64,000 nucleotides of DNA, taken from Nonlabens sp. Hel1_33_55. GTDB lineage: Bacteria; Bacteroidota; Bacteroidia; Flavobacteriales; Flavobacteriaceae. The position numbers and the translations under genes were made by a program. The notes under the pieces were generated by a model that made no database searches, was not told the origin of the DNA, and saw nothing but the letters and a program-made list of their open reading frames with translations. Position 1 is the stretch's first letter. Every line of letters starts with the position of its first letter. This document shows positions 25,171 through 33,744 of the stretch, one piece after another. The DNA is taken from contig NZ_LT627735.1 in assembly GCF_900101765.1 (NCBI RefSeq), positions 248,001-312,000 on the forward strand, read 5' to 3'.

Positions 25171-26646
25171 ATGATCTCACACGATGCTAAGTTTGTAGGT
25201 GAAGGCCTTACTTACGACGATGTACTTCTTGTTCCTGGCTACAGCGAGGTACTCCCTAGAGAAGTTAGTATACAAAGTAAATTTTCCCGTAACATTACCC
25301 TTAATGTACCCATAGTATCTGCCGCAATGGATACGGTAACTGAAAGTCGTATGGCTATCGCCATGGCGCAGGAAGGAGGAATAGGGATTCTACACAAGAA
25401 CATGTCGATAGAGGCACAGGCTCAGAAAGTGCGCCGTGTCAAACGTGCAGAAAGCGGTATGATCATCGATCCAGTAACCCTTACTGAACAGGCTACCATT
25501 GGCGATGCAAAAGCCAGCATGCGCGAGCACGGTATAGGTGGTATTCCTATCGTTGATGAAGGAGGATTCATAAAAGGAATTGTAACAAATCGGGATTTAC
25601 GATTTGAGAAAAAAGATAGCCGCAGTGTAACTGAGGTAATGACTTCAGAAAATCTAGTAACGGCAAAGGCAGGAACTTCCCTGCAGCAGGCAGAAATCAT
25701 TTTACAGGAACATAAAATTGAAAAGCTTCTGGTCGTTAGCGATGATGATAAATTAATTGGTCTGATCACTTTTAGAGATATTACCAAGCTCACACTACAG
25801 CCTAATGCCAACAAGGATCAATACGGTAGATTGCGTGTTGCTGCTGCGATAGGTGTTACTGGTGATGCGGTAGATAGAGCAAGAGCTTTAGTTGAGGCTG
25901 GTGTTGATGCGGTAGTTATTGATACAGCACACGGTCATACCAAAGGTGTGGTTGATGTATTGAAAGATGTAAAAAAGCATTTTCCAGAATTAGACGTTGT
26001 TGTAGGTAATGTAGCTACAGCTGCCGCCGCAAAGTATCTAGCAGATGCTGGTGCAGACGCCGTCAAGGTTGGTATAGGTCCTGGGTCCATTTGTACGACA
26101 CGAGTGGTTGCAGGAGTAGGTTTTCCACAACTCAGCGCTGTTATGGAAGCGGCTCATGCTCTCAAAGGCTCTGGAGTTCCTGTCATTGCAGATGGCGGAA
26201 TACGATACACGGGTGATATTCCTAAAGCTATAGCTGCTGGTGCAGACTGCGTCATGTTGGGTTCTTTACTTGCTGGTACTACAGAATCTCCAGGTGAAAC
26301 GATTATCTATGATGGTCGTAAATTCAAATCTTATCGTGGTATGGGATCTGTAGAAGCGATGCAGACTGGATCTAAGGATCGTTATTTCCAGGATGTGGAA
26401 GACGACATCAAGAAATTGGTTCCAGAAGGAATTGTGGGACGTGTACCATTCAAAGGTGATCTTGTAGAAAGCATGACACAATTTATAGGAGGTCTACGTG
26501 CAGGAATGGGTTATTGCGGAGCTAGTGATATTGAAAGCCTCAAGGATAAAGGTCAGTTTGTAAAGATCACTGCCGCTGGAGTTCATGAAAGTCACCCACA
26601 TGATGTAACGATTACAAAAGAGGCGCCTAATTATAGCCGCAACTAA
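25171..26646 (+). CDS. guaB: Inosine-5'-monophosphate dehydrogenase
   Basis: Oxidises IMP to XMP with NAD, the committed step of guanine nucleotide synthesis. TIM-barrel motifs are SAAMDTVTESRMAIAMAQ near residue 47, ADGGIRYTGDIPKA and SYRGMGSVEAM. The catalytic Cys is in GPGSICTTRVVAGVG (about residue 308). Two CBS domains occupy roughly residues 90-205 (GIGGIPIVDEGGFIKGIVT; EKLLVVSDDDKLIGLIT). 491 residues is normal. The next gene starts immediately after the stop codon, and a chain of close genes (FAH-like, Hpt, cinA) follows. Confidence 0.97.
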   Translation: MISHDAKFVGEGLTYDDVLLVPGYSEVLPREVSIQSKFSRNITLNVPIVSAAMDTVTESRMAIAMAQEGGIGILHKNMSIEAQAQKVRRVKRAESGMIIDPVTLTEQATIGDAKASMREHGIGGIPIVDEGGFIKGIVTNRDLRFEKKDSRSVTEVMTSENLVTAKAGTSLQQAEIILQEHKIEKLLVVSDDDKLIGLITFRDITKLTLQPNANKDQYGRLRVAAAIGVTGDAVDRARALVEAGVDAVVIDTAHGHTKGVVDVLKDVKKHFPELDVVVGNVATAAAAKYLADAGADAVKVGIGPGSICTTRVVAGVGFPQLSAVMEAAHALKGSGVPVIADGGIRYTGDIPKAIAAGADCVMLGSLLAGTTESPGETIIYDGRKFKSYRGMGSVEAMQTGSKDRYFQDVEDDIKKLVPEGIVGRVPFKGDLVESMTQFIGGLRAGMGYCGASDIESLKDKGQFVKITAAGVHESHPHDVTITKEAPNYSRN

Positions 26647-27261
26647 ATGAAAATCATTTGTATAGGCCGTAATTATGTGGAACACATCAGGGAGCTCGAT
26701 AGCGAGCGACCTGATGAACCCATTGTTTTTTTAAAGCCAGATACGTCTATTTTATTGGATAAGAACCCGTTTTTTATTCCAGACTTTTCTGATGATGTCC
26801 ATCATGAAATTGAGGTTGTTATCAAAATCAATAGGCTAGGAAAACATATAGACGAGAAGTTTGCGCACAAATATTACAACGAGATAGGATTGGGTATTGA
26901 CTTTACCGCAAGAGATCTTCAAAATGAATTAAAAGCTAAAGGCCTTCCATGGGAAAAGTGCAAGGCATTTGATGGCGCTACCGTTGTTTCTAGGACTTTT
27001 ATCGATAAAAAAGAATTGGGAGATCTTGGCCAGCTCGGTTTTCAACTATACAAGAATGACGTTCTACAGCAGGACGGCAATACAAACTTGATGTTGTGGA
27101 AGGTTGATGAGCTCATTGCATATGTCAGTAAATTTTTTACTCTCAAGATAGGAGACCTTATCTTTACAGGCACACCAGCTGGAGTTTCTAGAGTTCAGGA
27201 GAATGACTCTCTCAAAGGATTTCTAGCAGGAAAGGAATTATTTTCAATACGCGTTAAATGA
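26647..27261 (+). CDS. Fumarylacetoacetate hydrolase (FAH) family protein
   Basis: 204 residues, essentially the FAH catalytic domain alone. Visible are CIGRNYVEH, PIVFLKPDTS, the metal-binding HHEIEVVIKI and GIDFTARDLQ, WEKCKAFDGA, and FTGTPAGVSRV. Members hydrolyse or decarboxylate beta-keto acids (FAH, HpcE, oxaloacetate decarboxylase FAHD1). Size matches the short FAHD1-like group. Its ATG follows the guaB stop with no gap and its end overlaps the Hpt gene by 4 bases (ATGA). The substrate cannot be set from sequence. Confidence 0.87.
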   Translation: MKIICIGRNYVEHIRELDSERPDEPIVFLKPDTSILLDKNPFFIPDFSDDVHHEIEVVIKINRLGKHIDEKFAHKYYNEIGLGIDFTARDLQNELKAKGLPWEKCKAFDGATVVSRTFIDKKELGDLGQLGFQLYKNDVLQQDGNTNLMLWKVDELIAYVSKFFTLKIGDLIFTGTPAGVSRVQENDSLKGFLAGKELFSIRVK

Positions 27262-27590
27262 GTAAATTATATAACTTAAGTACTATAAAGGAATTGTCAG
27301 AAGATGATCCAGAATTCATCAAGGCAATGGTCGATACTTTTATAGAAGAGATACCGCAGGATCTGGAGCAACTTGCTTTGGGAGTCGTGGAGGATGATCG
27401 TGAAATGGTTCACGAGTACGCCCATAAGATGAAGCCTACCGTTGAAATGTTTGGACTTTCTTGTCACTATGACGTACTCGTCATGGAGGCTTGGGGAAAG
27501 TCAGACGATCAAATGGATATCAACGAGCACTTCATGCGAGTGCAGGAAGACCTACAGAAAACCGTCACACAGCTCAAGGAAGATTTTTAA
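27258..27590 (+). CDS. Stand-alone Hpt (histidine phosphotransfer) protein
   Basis: 110 residues. The four-helix-bundle Hpt signature is VHEYAHKMKPTVEMFGL, with His56 (in AHKMK) as the likely phosphorylated residue. N-terminal residues ITIKEL-type helices (LSTIKELSEDDPEFIKAMVDTFIEEIPQ) match the usual start of Hpt domains, which often recruit partners. It overlaps the FAH gene by 4 bases and ends 3 bases before cinA. No histidine kinase or response regulator is present in the window, so its partners are elsewhere. Confidence 0.85.
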   Translation: MSKLYNLSTIKELSEDDPEFIKAMVDTFIEEIPQDLEQLALGVVEDDREMVHEYAHKMKPTVEMFGLSCHYDVLVMEAWGKSDDQMDINEHFMRVQEDLQKTVTQLKEDF

Positions 27591-27593
27591 CCC

Positions 27594-28850
27594 ATGAAAG
27601 CAACGGTAATTACTATAGGCGATGAGATCCTCATAGGCCAGATCGTTGATACAAATTCTGCTTGGATGGGTAAGGAGCTCAACAAGATTGGGGTTTCTGT
27701 CTATGAAATTATTTCTATTGCCGACGATAAGGATCATATTTTGTCCGCTTTCGCGAAAGCGGAACAGCAATCAGACGTAGTGCTCATCACCGGCGGCTTA
27801 GGTCCTACCAAGGACGACATCACAAAATCAACCATCTGTGAGTACTTTGACGATGAATTGGTGCTGAACGAATCTGTTTTAGTACATATACGTGAGATGT
27901 TTGCTAAGTATGTCAAAGATGCTATTGTGCCGGCTAACGAGCTGCAGGCTATGGTTCCCTCTAAAGCCAAAATTCTCAACAACGCCTACGGTACCGCACC
28001 AGGAATGTGGTTGGAGAAGAATGAAACTGTTTTTGTTTCCATGCCAGGTGTCCCTTTTGAAATGAAGGCATTAATGAGTAATGAAGTATTGCCGCTACTG
28101 GGAAAAACCGAAGGTTTACCTTTAATTTATCACCGTACGATATTGACAGCTGGTCAAGGTGAGAGTACCATAGCGGCTCGAATTGAAAAATGGGAAGATG
28201 AATTACCGGCAGATATCAAACTGGCTTATCTGCCTAGTTTAGGCTCCGTGAGGTTGCGTTTGTCCAGTATAGGAAAAGACCGTGATCAAGTGAGGTCTGC
28301 CGTGGATCAAAGAGTATTGTCTTTATATGATCTCATCGATGATATTATCATAGGAGAAAGTAATGATGAATCCTTAGCCCAGCAAGTATCTGCACTTTTC
28401 AAAAAAGCGGGACGAACTCTGGCAGTTGCAGAAAGTTGTACAGGCGGTCAAATCGCACAACAACTAACGGAGCATGCAGGTGCCTCTCAGTTTTTCATGG
28501 GTGCATCTGTCACTTATGCTACAAGATCTAAGATTGATTTATTGGATGTCGATCCATCGATTATAGAAACGCACAGCGTTGTCAGTGAACAGGTAGCAAT
28601 GGCGATGGCAAAAGGTGCACGATTAAAATTTCATTCTGACATTGCAGTTTCTACCACAGGCAATGCTGGACCCAGCAAAGGCGATAGCGATGCAGACGTT
28701 GGAACAGTGTTTATAGGTATAGCAACGGCATATGAGTGTTTTGCGGTCAAGTTCAACATGGGGAATCATCGCGAGCGAGTGATCCAGAAGACGGTCAATA
28801 AGTCGTTTGAGTTATTACAGAAAGAAATATTGAAAATACACGCAAATTAG
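27594..28850 (+). CDS. cinA: CinA-like protein
   Basis: 418 residues. The N-terminal MoaB/MogA-like domain has ITIGDEILIGQIVDTNSAWM, LITGGLGPTKDDITK and MPGVPFEMKALM. The C-terminal amidohydrolase domain has AVAESCTGGQIAQQL, GASVTYATRSK and STTGNAGPSKGD. In relatives these act as ADP-ribose pyrophosphatase and nicotinamide-nucleotide amidase, respectively. Length matches full CinA. The palindrome codes for LSAFAKAEQ just before SDVVLITGGLGP; other CinA proteins have residues of equal number there, so it arose without insertion. Confidence 0.93.
   Translation: MKATVITIGDEILIGQIVDTNSAWMGKELNKIGVSVYEIISIADDKDHILSAFAKAEQQSDVVLITGGLGPTKDDITKSTICEYFDDELVLNESVLVHIREMFAKYVKDAIVPANELQAMVPSKAKILNNAYGTAPGMWLEKNETVFVSMPGVPFEMKALMSNEVLPLLGKTEGLPLIYHRTILTAGQGESTIAARIEKWEDELPADIKLAYLPSLGSVRLRLSSIGKDRDQVRSAVDQRVLSLYDLIDDIIIGESNDESLAQQVSALFKKAGRTLAVAESCTGGQIAQQLTEHAGASQFFMGASVTYATRSKIDLLDVDPSIIETHSVVSEQVAMAMAKGARLKFHSDIAVSTTGNAGPSKGDSDADVGTVFIGIATAYECFAVKFNMGNHRERVIQKTVNKSFELLQKEILKIHAN
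27746..27761. repeat. Dispersed palindrome, copy 10 (in cinA)
   Basis: Exact 16-mer, extended symmetrically to CCGCTTTCGCGAAAGCGG (27745-27762). Read as S-A-F-A-K-A. Confidence 0.95.
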
Positions 28851-28909
28851 GTTTGTGTGTTCCAATTAATATTTGTTATTTTGCAGTCCGATTTTAAACA
28901 CAGATAATC

Positions 28910-29149
28910 ATGTCACGAGTTTGTGAACTTACTGGTAAGAAAGCGATGAGTGGAAACAATGTTTCCTTCGCTATGAATAAGACGAGACGTAAATTTAACG
29001 TGAACCTTTTCAAAAAACGTTTTTACCTTCCAACAGAAGATAAGTGGATTACCTTGCGTGTATCTGCAAAAGCATTAAAGAACATCAATAAAAAAGGAAT
29101 TACCGCTGTGGTAAAAGAAGCTCGTGCTAACGGGATTCTTTCCAAGTAA
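28910..29149 (+). CDS. rpmB: Ribosomal protein bL28
   Basis: 79 residues, starting MSRVCELTGKKAMSGNNVSF, the canonical L28 opening (CxxTGK), and continuing with KTRRKFNVNLFKKRFYLP and LRVSAKALKNINKKG. It leads the three-gene cluster rpmB-rpmG-DUF4295, which is typical for Bacteroidota, with a 20-base gap to rpmG. Confidence 0.97.
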   Translation: MSRVCELTGKKAMSGNNVSFAMNKTRRKFNVNLFKKRFYLPTEDKWITLRVSAKALKNINKKGITAVVKEARANGILSK

Positions 29150-29169
29150 TTCTATAGAAGAGCACTAAG

Positions 29170-29352
29170 ATGGCAAAGAAAGGCAATAGAATACAGGTAA
29201 TTTTAGAATGTACCGAGCATAAAGCAACTGGTGAGCCAGGAACTTCTCGTTACATTACTACAAAGAATAAGAAGAATACTCCAGATCGTCTTGAAATCAA
29301 GAAATTCAACCCGATCTTGAAGAAGATGACTGTTCATAAAGAAATTAAATAA
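29170..29352 (+). CDS. rpmG: Ribosomal protein bL33
   Basis: 60 residues: MAKKGNRIQVILECTEHKAT, then SRYITTKNKKNTPDRLEIKKF and a basic C-terminus. It is a cysteine-poor form: only one Cys (ECTEH) is seen, so it belongs to the zinc-free type. It is 6 bases upstream of the DUF4295 gene. Confidence 0.96.
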   Translation: MAKKGNRIQVILECTEHKATGEPGTSRYITTKNKKNTPDRLEIKKFNPILKKMTVHKEIK

Positions 29353-29358
29353 TAAGAC

Positions 29359-29511
29359 ATGGCAAAGAAATCAGTAGCAACCCTACAAACTGGGTCAAAG
29401 AGATTAACAAAAGCCATTAAGATGGTTAAATCACCTAAAACAGGTGCATACACATTTGTGAGCGCTATCATGGCTCCGGAATTAGTAAGCGATTTCTTAG
29501 AAAAGAAATAA
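29359..29511 (+). CDS. DUF4295 protein (Bacteroidota ribosomal protein, probably bL38)
   Basis: 50 residues: MAKKSVATLQTGSKRLTKAI, then KMVKSPKTGAYTFVSAIMAP and a short acidic-basic end (LEKK). This is the DUF4295 family, restricted to Bacteroidota and always near rpmB/rpmG. From memory, a structure of the Flavobacterium johnsoniae ribosome described an additional large-subunit protein bL38, which I believe is this family; that identification should be treated as recollection. It is followed by a strong terminator. Too short for standard ORF lists. Confidence 0.88.
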   Translation: MAKKSVATLQTGSKRLTKAIKMVKSPKTGAYTFVSAIMAPELVSDFLEKK

Positions 29512-29534
29512 GTTGGTTAGTTAAAACTGAAAAG

Positions 29535-29565
29535 ACCGCGTTGCAACAGCAACGCGGTTTTTTTA
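29535..29565 (+). terminator. Terminator of the rpmB-rpmG-DUF4295 operon
   Basis: 10-bp stem ACCGCGTTGC / GCAACGCGGT with loop AACA and a run of seven or more T, 24 bases after the DUF4295 stop. Confidence 0.94.
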
Positions 29566-29696
29566 TTTTGATTTTTCACGCGTTTATTCATTTTACTCCA
29601 TTGTATTTATTCATTATTTAGAGTTAGCCTTCCTGGTAAGCGTATATGAAACAAAAGCTTAACCAAAATACGCTCAACTCATAACCAGCGATATCT

Positions 29697-29704
29697 TAAC
29701 TTTG
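29697..29704 (+). promoter_or_regulatory. -7 box of ftsY
   Basis: TAACTTTG, 18 bases before the ftsY ATG. No clear -33 TTG. Confidence 0.45.
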
Positions 29705-29722
29705 CCAGACCAACAATAGACT

Positions 29723-30676
29723 ATGAGTTTTTTCAAGAATATATTCAATAAAGAGAAAAAGGAAAGCCTTGATAAAGGTCTAGAAAAGACCAAAACTAAT
29801 TTTCTCGACAAGCTGGGTAAAGCCGTTGCGGGTAAATCAAAGGTGGACGATGATTTACTGGACGACTTGGAAGATGTACTGGTTTCCAGTGATCTAGGAG
29901 TAGCAACCACCATTAAGATTATTAAGCGCATTGAAGAACGCGTTGCAAGAGATAAATATTTAGGGACTGAAGAGCTCAATAAAATCATGCGAGAAGAAAT
30001 CGCTGGATTGATGAGTGAGGTCAATAGCGGTAATGCCACCGAATTTAAAATACCAAAGCAAGATGGACCTTACGTGATTATGATCGTAGGTGTCAATGGA
30101 GTTGGCAAAACAACAACTATAGGTAAGCTGGCCCACCAATTTAAAAAAGCAGGCTTGAAAGTGGTATTAGGAGCTGGAGATACCTTTAGAGCTGCTGCGG
30201 TAGATCAGTTGCAAATCTGGGCAGATCGCGTAGGAGTTGATATTGTCAAACAAGCCATGGGAAGTGATCCTGCGAGTGTAGCGTTTGATACCTTACAAAG
30301 TGCTGTTGCTCAAAATGCAGATGTCGTATTGCTTGATACAGCTGGAAGATTACATAATAAGGTCAATTTGATGAACGAATTGACAAAGATAAAGCGCGTG
30401 ATGGACAAAGTGATTCCTGAGGCGCCACATGATGTGATGTTAGTCTTGGATGGTTCTACTGGTCAAAATGCTTTTGAACAAGCAAAACAATTTACGGCCG
30501 CCACTGAAGTTACCTCACTAGCTATCACAAAATTGGACGGTACCGCAAAGGGTGGCGTGGTCATAGGTATTTCAGATCAGCTTCAGATTCCTGTTCGATA
30601 TATTGGAGTAGGCGAAGGCATGGAAGATCTCCAGGTATTTAACAAGATAGAATTTGTAGATAGTTTCTTCAATTAG
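29723..30676 (+). CDS. ftsY: Signal recognition particle receptor FtsY
   Basis: 317 residues. SRP-type GTPase that delivers ribosome-nascent chain complexes to the membrane translocase. The N domain is followed by the NG core: P-loop GVNGVGKTTTIGKLA (about residues 123-137), GAGDTFRAAAVDQLQ, DTAGRLHNKVNLMNEL, and TKLDGTAKGGVVIGI. The acidic A domain is almost absent (only a short basic start MSFFKNIFNKEKKE), as is usual in Bacteroidota. Monocistronic, between two terminators. Confidence 0.97.
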   Translation: MSFFKNIFNKEKKESLDKGLEKTKTNFLDKLGKAVAGKSKVDDDLLDDLEDVLVSSDLGVATTIKIIKRIEERVARDKYLGTEELNKIMREEIAGLMSEVNSGNATEFKIPKQDGPYVIMIVGVNGVGKTTTIGKLAHQFKKAGLKVVLGAGDTFRAAAVDQLQIWADRVGVDIVKQAMGSDPASVAFDTLQSAVAQNADVVLLDTAGRLHNKVNLMNELTKIKRVMDKVIPEAPHDVMLVLDGSTGQNAFEQAKQFTAATEVTSLAITKLDGTAKGGVVIGISDQLQIPVRYIGVGEGMEDLQVFNKIEFVDSFFN

Positions 30677-30697
30677 AAATAAAGCTCAATAACCTAT

Positions 30698-30739
30698 AAA
30701 AACACTCGCAAGGACCTTATAGTTCTTGCGAGTGTTTTA
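30698..30739 (+). terminator. Terminator after ftsY
   Basis: Stem AACACTCGCAAG / CTTGCGAGTGTT with flanking A and T runs, about 25 bases past the ftsY stop and 20 bases before the amidase start. Confidence 0.88.
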
Positions 30740-30760
30740 TTTTTAGAAAAAGAATTACCC

Positions 30761-32422
30761 ATGAAAAAAATCTTGTTCCTTTTTGCTTTAACTGCTATCA
30801 TAAGTTCCTGCAAAACACCAGAAACTACAACATCAGAAAATCCTGAGCAAACAAATGTTGCTGTGGAATCGGATTCTTTACAGCCTTTGGATTTGAAAGT
30901 AACAGATTCAAAATATATCACTAGAGATGATGTGTTTGCAGAGCTTAAAGACGAGGTGTTATTATTCAGTGAGAATTCTCCAAATGGAACTCGCAAAGCA
31001 GAATTACTAAATGAATTGGTTCAGGAAAAAAGCATTCCTCAAATTCAACGAGCTATTTATGATGGTAAGTTCAGTTATGAAGATTTGGCGCTTTACTACT
31101 TGAATAGAATTTACAAGTATGATAGGAATAATGATCTGTCATTGAATTCGGTCATTGCGCTCAACCCTAATGTACTGGATCAAGCAAGATCTGCTGATGC
31201 GACATTGGTTACAATGAAAGAATACGGTGAGACTTTAGATATTTATGCTATAACTGGTATGCCTATTCTTTTAAAGGATAATATCAATACTAGCGATATA
31301 CCAACTACAGCAGGTGCAGCTGTTTTACAGGGAAACCAAACAGATGATGCACAGCTGGTCAAAAACCTCAAAAATGCTGGAGCAATTATTTTGGGTAAAG
31401 CCAACTTGAGCGAATGGGCTTATTTTTTCTGTGGAGATTGTCCTAGCGGTTATAGCGCCGTTGGTGGACAGACATTGAGTCCCTATAAAAGATTATATTT
31501 TGATACCGGTGGATCCAGTAGCGGTAGCGGTGTCTCGGTAGCAGCAAACTTTGCTGTAGCTGCTGTAGGTTCAGAGACTAGTGGTTCAATTTTGTCACCA
31601 TCTTCCCAAAACTCTGTTGTTGGTCTTAAACCTACAGTAGGAACAATTTCGGGTGAAGGAGTAGTTCCTATTTCGTGCTATCTAGATACTGCAGGACCTA
31701 TGGCAAAGAATGTCGTTGATGCCGCTATCTTGATCAATGCTATGCGTGGTAACGAGGCCGATGTTATAGAGAAAAACCTGATTCCTAAACTCAACGATTA
31801 TTCATTGGAAGGAAAACGCTTTGGGATTTTCAAGAGGTTTATGGAAAACCCATTATATGCTGATGCCATTGCGACAATTAGAAATCAGCGAGCTGTGATT
31901 GTAGAGTTAGAAGAGAAGGATGTAGAATTAAATGGTTTCCTTAAACTACTTAATGCAGACATGAAGCAGGATTTGCCTGTCTATTTCAAAACCGCAGGAA
32001 ATGATCAGTACAAAGATTGGAATGTTGCCAGAGTAATGCAGGAGAATTTAAAGGACTCTTTAAAATCAATGCCTTACGGTCAGCGATTATTTCAAGGGAT
32101 TGTCGACGAACCAGAAATGACCGAAGAAGAATTTGCTACTTTCAAAGAAGGAATGACCAAAACGGCTCAAGATTATCTGAATTATTATTATTCCAAATAC
32201 CGATTAGATGGTATACTGTCCATTAACAACTACACAGCCGGTGTAGCGGCTGTTGGCTTCTTTCCAGCCATGACAGTTCCTATGGGTTATGATGAGGATG
32301 GCAAGCCATTTGGGTTAACTTTTATCGCACCTACAAATAAAGATCGCGAGCTATTAGGTTGGGCAGCAGCCTATGAGCGCGTAAGTAAGAAGCGTAAGAT
32401 GCCGACTGATTATCAAAAGTAA
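30761..32422 (+). CDS. Amidase-signature lipoprotein
   Basis: 553 residues with lipoprotein signal MKKILFLFALTAIISSC. The amidase signature fold has the Ser-cisSer-Lys triad: Lys in MPILLKDNINT, Ser in GGSSSGSGVSVAAN, and the nucleophile Ser in VGSETSGSILSPSSQN. VGLKPTVGTISGEGVVP and DTAGPMAKNVVDAAILINAM also match. Relatives are glutamyl-tRNA amidotransferase-like amidases and fatty-acid amide hydrolases; a lipid-anchored, periplasmic or surface enzyme is implied here. The substrate is unknown. A 109-aa membrane protein follows after 3 bases. Confidence 0.9.
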   Translation: MKKILFLFALTAIISSCKTPETTTSENPEQTNVAVESDSLQPLDLKVTDSKYITRDDVFAELKDEVLLFSENSPNGTRKAELLNELVQEKSIPQIQRAIYDGKFSYEDLALYYLNRIYKYDRNNDLSLNSVIALNPNVLDQARSADATLVTMKEYGETLDIYAITGMPILLKDNINTSDIPTTAGAAVLQGNQTDDAQLVKNLKNAGAIILGKANLSEWAYFFCGDCPSGYSAVGGQTLSPYKRLYFDTGGSSSGSGVSVAANFAVAAVGSETSGSILSPSSQNSVVGLKPTVGTISGEGVVPISCYLDTAGPMAKNVVDAAILINAMRGNEADVIEKNLIPKLNDYSLEGKRFGIFKRFMENPLYADAIATIRNQRAVIVELEEKDVELNGFLKLLNADMKQDLPVYFKTAGNDQYKDWNVARVMQENLKDSLKSMPYGQRLFQGIVDEPEMTEEEFATFKEGMTKTAQDYLNYYYSKYRLDGILSINNYTAGVAAVGFFPAMTVPMGYDEDGKPFGLTFIAPTNKDRELLGWAAAYERVSKKRKMPTDYQK

Positions 32423-32425
32423 GCC

Positions 32426-32755
32426 ATGACACAAGACGACAAGCCACCTATATTTTCAAACAAGAGTCTACGTACATTGACTAAAGGAGTAGCCATTTAT
32501 GCGGGCTTCTATGTAGCTGTGGTTGTTGGTCAAACTATTAGCCAGCCGGTTAGTGAAAATTCTGCTGCACCGCAAAACGCATATATGCCGTTATATTTTT
32601 TAGCTGCGGCACATTTGCTTTTAGGATTGATCAATTTGGGTATCATTCTAAGTAAAAGATACAATTGGTTTGTTCCATCAATATCTGGGATTCTTATGAT
32701 ATTATCTAGAATTTATCATACCGAGCTCGAAATATGGGTTTGGAGCTGGTCGTAG
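32426..32755 (+). CDS. Membrane protein (109 aa), unknown
   Basis: Three predicted membrane helices: GVAIYAGFYVAVVVGQTI, MPLYFLAAAHLLLGLINLGIIL and PSISGILMILSRIYH. It starts 3 bases after the amidase stop, so it is probably cotranscribed and translationally linked. No family is recognised. A palindrome copy lies 7 bases after its stop codon. Confidence 0.68.
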   Translation: MTQDDKPPIFSNKSLRTLTKGVAIYAGFYVAVVVGQTISQPVSENSAAPQNAYMPLYFLAAAHLLLGLINLGIILSKRYNWFVPSISGILMILSRIYHTELEIWVWSWS

Positions 32756-32762
32756 AATAATT

Positions 32763-32778
32763 CGCTTTCGCGAAAGCG
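32763..32778. repeat. Dispersed palindrome, copy 11 (intergenic)
   Basis: Exact 16-mer, extended to TCGCTTTCGCGAAAGCGA (32762-32779), in the gap between two convergent stop codons, 7 bases after the first. Confidence 0.95.
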
Positions 32779-32801
32779 ATATAAATTTGTACCTACAGAC
32801 T

Positions 32802-33668
32802 CTAAAAGCGAACTGTTTTTGATAAGTAGATTGAAAACTCGTTGTAGGTTTCCAGTTCTTCATATTGGATTCCAATATCAACTATACGATTGTTATATTT
32901 TGTACCTAAAGTCCAATGATTTAAATCTCTATATTTTAAAAAGGAACCGTTGAAGTATACGCCTGAAGGTATATAGATAGAGTGTTTTATACCGTAGCCA
33001 AAGCTTTCTATATCTTCGTTACTATTGTAATTGATATGAGCTATTACGAGCGATGGGATCCATTTGAAAATACGATAATTGGTATATGGCTTTAAAATCA
33101 ATTGATAATTGAAAAACTGATTGCTGTCAAAATCTGCTTTATGAAACGATACAGTCGCTGACAAATCCCATTCGTTTCTAAGAGTAAAAATTTTCTGTAA
33201 CGATGCATCTGCACGATCATTTTTAGAAAAATTAGTGGCATAACCCACTTGTAAATCTGTATTTGCTAACACATTCAAAAAGCCAGTATTACCAAAAACG
33301 CCAATAGTATTATAATTAAAGCCGTAAAAAGCGCCTAGTTTACTGGGTTTGTAGTTTTTTGTAACAACAAGTATGCAACCAGGAATCAAATCAAGAGTAA
33401 CCTTAATCTCATTTTGATTTGATACAACATATTTCTTTTTTCTGTAGTAGATATTTTCAATTTCTAAAGTATCGCCCACTTGAGCCCTAATCCAGAACCT
33501 ACCTTTCTTATCAGTAACTTCAAATGGCTTTTTAGAGCTTAGATTTTGGATCCACGTGTCAGAAATACCTTTTCCTGCAGAATCTACGACTACGCCTTGA
33601 ATCTTACATTGTCCGTCACATGAAAGATGTATCGCTAGAATAGCAACTAAAAAACACAATAACCTCAT
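32802..33668 (-). CDS. Exported protein with carboxypeptidase-like regulatory domain
   Basis: 288 residues. Signal peptide MRLLCFLVAILAIHLSC with a possible lipobox. An N-terminal beta-sandwich like the carboxypeptidase D regulatory domain follows (CKIQGVVVDSAGKGISDTWI, KGRFWIRAQVGDTLEI). The remaining ~190 residues alternate in beta-barrel style (QVGYATNFSKNDRADAS, LILKPYTNYRIFKWIPSLVIAHINYN) and end in aromatic Phe (LSKTVRF), suggesting a small outer-membrane barrel of 8-10 strands. Function unknown. Convergent with the 109-aa membrane gene. Confidence 0.72.
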   Translation of the reverse strand: MRLLCFLVAILAIHLSCDGQCKIQGVVVDSAGKGISDTWIQNLSSKKPFEVTDKKGRFWIRAQVGDTLEIENIYYRKKKYVVSNQNEIKVTLDLIPGCILVVTKNYKPSKLGAFYGFNYNTIGVFGNTGFLNVLANTDLQVGYATNFSKNDRADASLQKIFTLRNEWDLSATVSFHKADFDSNQFFNYQLILKPYTNYRIFKWIPSLVIAHINYNSNEDIESFGYGIKHSIYIPSGVYFNGSFLKYRDLNHWTLGTKYNNRIVDIGIQYEELETYNEFSIYLSKTVRF

Positions 33669-33728
33669 TAGTTAAAGGTATCTATTTTAATCGTCTTTAG
33701 TCTTTTCAATGAACGATCACATTTATCG

Positions 33729-33736
33729 TAAATTTG
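33729..33736 (+). promoter_or_regulatory. -7 box of rimO
   Basis: TAAATTTG, 8 bases before the ATG at 33745, lying inside the longer open frame that begins at 33709. Supports the later start and implies a very short leader. Confidence 0.48.
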
Positions 33737-33744
33737 CAGCCGCT

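Noticed and set aside
29674..30039. 121-aa minus-strand protein
   Set aside because: Antisense of ftsY; serine/leucine-rich shadow without a family pattern.
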